Positions 21,901 through 23,492 of a DNA stretch of 23,492 nt are shown piece after piece; within the stretch, counting starts at the first letter, position 1, and every line of letters begins with the position of its first letter. The stretch lies in the NCBI GenBank assembly GCA_030688705.1, contig JAUYJH010000029.1, positions 1-23,492 on the forward strand, read 5' to 3'. Position numbers and translations under genes: made by a program. Below the pieces are notes generated by a model, which was given only the letters and a program-made list of their open reading frames with translations, did not search any database and was not told the origin of the DNA. The DNA is from Deltaproteobacteria bacterium (lineage in GTDB: Bacteria > UBA10199 > SPLOWO2-01-44-7).

Positions 21901-22257
21901 ATGAAGATGGTCCAAACCGACAAGGCGCCCAAACCGATCGGGCCCTATTCGCAGGCGATTCGCGCGGGAGAGTTTCTCTTCCTGTCGGGGCAGATTGCTG
22001 CGGATCCCTCGGCGAATATTGAAACGCAAACCGATTCGGTTCTCAAAAACATCGAAGCTATTTTGGTTTCACAAAATCTGACCAAAAAATCGGTCGTTAA
22101 AACGACCATTTTTCTGACCGATCTCACCCATTTTTCAAAAGTGAATGAGGTTTACACTGATTTTTTCGGTGACCACAAGCCGGCCCGCTCTACCGTGGAA
22201 GTCTCCAAACTCCCCAAGGGGGCGGCGATTGAAATAGAGGCGATAGCCGCATTCTAG
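21901..22257 (+). CDS. ridA: RidA family enamine/imine deaminase
   Basis: 118 residues. Hallmarks of RidA (YjgF/YER057c/UK114): APKPIGPYSQAI near the N-terminus, LFLSGQIAADP, and KPARSTVEVSKLPKGAAIEIEAIA at the C-terminus, including the substrate-binding Arg and terminal Glu. The trimeric enzyme hydrolyses 2-aminoacrylate and related reactive imines. ATG at 21901 and ATG at 21907 are both possible; neither has a Shine-Dalgarno. A TTGACA at 21863-21868 could be its -35 box, with a poor -10. It is divergent from the TPR gene (94 bp between starts) and converges on the next gene with a shared CTAG. Confidence 0.93.
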   Translation: MKMVQTDKAPKPIGPYSQAIRAGEFLFLSGQIAADPSANIETQTDSVLKNIEAILVSQNLTKKSVVKTTIFLTDLTHFSKVNEVYTDFFGDHKPARSTVEVSKLPKGAAIEIEAIAAF

Positions 22258-23039
22258 GATTCCTGTTTCCAGCCGTGATAAATAGCAGAAAGCCAGGCGA
22301 GTTTGTTTCCTTCGCCCTTGCGCAAAAGATTTTGCAAAAAGGGTTCGACTATTTCGCGGCGCTCTTCATGCGTGGTGGCCGCCATCAGTTTGACAAATAA
22401 TTCGCCGACCATTTTGCCGTCGCCGATATCGGGCGAGACCGCCATGACGCGAAACGCGGCAAGCCGGACATTCAAATCCCCTTTTTCGAAAATCTGTCGG
22501 GCCAAATGGGTCGCCTCTTTGGGAAACCGAGCCGCCAACTTTTGAAGACCGTAAAGATAAGCCGCCGCCTTACCTTGCGGAATCACCTCTGGAGCGGTCT
22601 CGATGGAGGGAAGTATTGCCGCGGCATCGCCGGCGGCCACGCGCAAAAGAGAGGCCCAAGGCGCTGTAGCGGAATTATTTTTATAGCCTGCCAATAATTG
22701 CCTGGTTTGCATCGGCAGGGCTTCTCCATATTGCATGAGACGGGGCAAATCATTTTCCATGAAATAGCGGATGAGAAGATCGGGAGCGCTGTGAAGCCGT
22801 TCGGCCTTGGAGGCAATTTCTCTTACTTCTTCCATCGCCTTTCGTTTTGAAAAAACCCCCCACGTCCATTTGGGAACCGTTCGTGTTTGTTGAGAAGAGG
22901 CTTCGGGGGGGATATACAGGTCGAGGTTGTCATTGCGAGGGAGCGAAGCGACCGAAGCAATCTCCCGGTCATTTAAGGGAGATTGCTTCGCCCCTTCGGG
23001 GATCGCAATGACAGGGACAACTCTATACCATCTCACCAT
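22254..23039 (-). CDS. Hypothetical HEAT-like helical protein with a palindromic repeat in its N-terminus
   Basis: 261 residues from ATG 23039, chosen because AGAGG lies 7 bases upstream inside the end of queF (whose stop is 2 bp before). Residues about 9-44 are translated from the palindromic element at 22929-23012 (IPEGAKQSPL, then ASLPRNDNLD). From about residue 68 the protein is a run of amphipathic helices resembling HEAT/ARM repeats (KAERLHSAPDLLIRYFMEND, LYGLQKLAARFPKEA). No catalytic motif is seen. An internal ATG at 22835 (MEEVREIAS) has a partial Shine-Dalgarno and would give a 193-residue protein without the repeat. That could be the ancestral start. Co-transcribed with queF by position. 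It converges with ridA through CTAG. Confidence 0.7.
   Translation of the reverse strand: MVRWYRVVPVIAIPEGAKQSPLNDREIASVASLPRNDNLDLYIPPEASSQQTRTVPKWTWGVFSKRKAMEEVREIASKAERLHSAPDLLIRYFMENDLPRLMQYGEALPMQTRQLLAGYKNNSATAPWASLLRVAAGDAAAILPSIETAPEVIPQGKAAAYLYGLQKLAARFPKEATHLARQIFEKGDLNVRLAAFRVMAVSPDIGDGKMVGELFVKLMAATTHEERREIVEPFLQNLLRKGEGNKLAWLSAIYHGWKQES
22929..23012. repeat. Widespread-type bacterial palindromic element inside a coding frame
   Basis: Outer arms are GTCATTGCGA (22929-22938) and TCGCAATGAC (23003-23012). Inner perfect 13-bp arms are GAAGCAATCTCCC (22954-22966) and GGGAGATTGCTTC (22977-22989), with GAGCGAAGCGACC between the left arms. It is the TCATTGCGAGGAGCGAAGCGAC type of dispersed element found in many bacterial genomes. 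The element is open in the frame of the surrounding gene, so it adds about 30 residues instead of breaking it. Confidence 0.92.
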
Positions 23040-23041
23040 CT

Positions 23042-23392
23042 TTAGACCTCTTTCGGTTTTTCGCCATGCGCGCATTTCACGGTGGTAACAATCCCGCCGC
23101 GCACATTAAAAATCGCTTCGATCTCCATCCACCGCGGATCGGTTGCGTAAACCAGATCGTTTAGAATCTGGTTGGTCACCTTTTCGTGAAAGGCCCCTTC
23201 ATTGCGAAAAGACCATAAATAATTTTTAAAACTCTTCAGCTCGAAACATTTTTTGTCCGGCACATAACGGATATGGATCGTCGCAAAATCGGGCTGGCCG
23301 GTTTTGGGACAAAGGCAGGTAAATTCCGGCGATTCACAATGGACCAGATAATTTCGCTCCGGATTGGGGTTCGGAAAAACGTCGATATTCAT
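23042..23392 (-). CDS. queF: NADPH-dependent 7-cyano-7-deazaguanine reductase (QueF)
   Basis: 116 residues from ATG 23392, the compact unimodular QueF. The catalytic Cys28 lies in FTCLCPKTGQPDFATI with Asp35. The QueF motif ELKSFKNYLWSFRNEGAFHE is at 51-70 and supplies NADPH and substrate contacts. The enzyme reduces preQ0 to preQ1 for queuosine in tRNA. The frame stays open upstream to the window edge, and a TTG at 23410 is possible, but homologues of this size start at MNIDVFPNPNPERNY. An AGGGG lies about 8 bases before the ATG. I looked for a preQ1 riboswitch upstream and recognised none. Its stop is 2 bp from the next gene, which suggests an operon. Confidence 0.95.
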   Translation of the reverse strand: MNIDVFPNPNPERNYLVHCESPEFTCLCPKTGQPDFATIHIRYVPDKKCFELKSFKNYLWSFRNEGAFHEKVTNQILNDLVYATDPRWMEIEAIFNVRGGIVTTVKCAHGEKPKEV

Positions 23393-23492
23393 GGAAAGGA
23401 CCCCTATCAAACCCCTTTCCCCATTGCAATATCCTTGGACGCCTGATAGGACCCTCTGAAAAACCCGCTTCTGGGTGACCTTTTCGAAAAGA

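Noticed and set aside
22929..23012. CRISPR-like or intrinsic terminator reading of the palindrome.
   Set aside because: There is a single unit with nested arms, no spacers and no T-run. It matches a dispersed palindromic element instead.
23393..23492. Possible preQ1 riboswitch upstream of queF.
   Set aside because: Only a weak CCTATCA/TGATAGG pairing with a loop of about 40 bases was found. The A-rich tail and short stem of preQ1-I are not present, and the queF frame is itself open through this stretch.

Overview
The window looks like chromosomal DNA of a Gram-negative, free-living, uncultivated bacterium. Outer-membrane beta-barrel proteins with Sec signal peptides (5446-5934, 14817-15956) show the double membrane. 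IspG shows the non-mevalonate isoprenoid route. Gene density is high, operons are tightly overlapped, and dispersed palindromic repeats are abundant. Gene content and repeat style recall deltaproteobacteria-like metagenomic lineages, but I cannot fix the taxon from sequence alone. No rRNA, tRNA, CRISPR or prophage was seen.

Layout. 1-112 is the 3' tail of an outer-membrane protein gene whose first 99 bases are an exact copy of part of a complete gene at 14817-15956. A 5'-truncated REP-associated transposase (RAYT) follows, flanked by an AT-rich repeat tract and a nested palindrome. 780-5392 is a minus-strand run: PhdYefM antitoxin, nucleotidyltransferase, ChaN-domain protein, methylisocitrate lyase and (2-methyl)citrate synthase. 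Its antitoxin promoter has consensus -35 and -10 boxes, an operator palindrome and essentially no leader. 5446-5934 is a small beta-barrel gene. 6018-10409 on the plus strand holds a zinc-type alcohol dehydrogenase, ispG and an unusual HExxH peptidase. 10406-12882 on the minus strand holds a ParA/MinD ATPase pair and an enoyl-CoA hydratase. 12899-14840 on the plus strand is a three-gene unit: a polytopic membrane protein with an internal HxxH / CxxSDIxxP duplication, a YggX-like protein with two CxxC pairs, and an M42-type peptidase. 14817-15956 is a TPR plus beta-barrel protein. 16022-23392 mixes a small secreted protein, a triple-HTH protein, cytidine deaminase, two PDZ-less trypsin-like proteases, a NamZ-type muramidase, a TPR protein, RidA, a HEAT-like hypothetical protein and QueF.

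How the genes fit together. PrpB/PrpC suggest propionyl-CoA handling, with no prpD in view. The antitoxin/nucleotidyltransferase pair looks like an autoregulated toxin-antitoxin-type module at the head of a metabolic operon. The membrane protein next to the YggX-like protein suggests metal (iron) handling.

Most worth a second look: (i) the duplicated His/Cys/Asp membrane protein beside the YggX homologue; (ii) a dispersed repeat read in the same frame as the core of two unrelated signal peptides; (iii) a different palindromic repeat translated inside the protein at 22254-23039; (iv) several proteins sharing uncharged S/T/P/A/L-rich N-termini that are not Sec signals; (v) convergent genes sharing palindromic stop codons.
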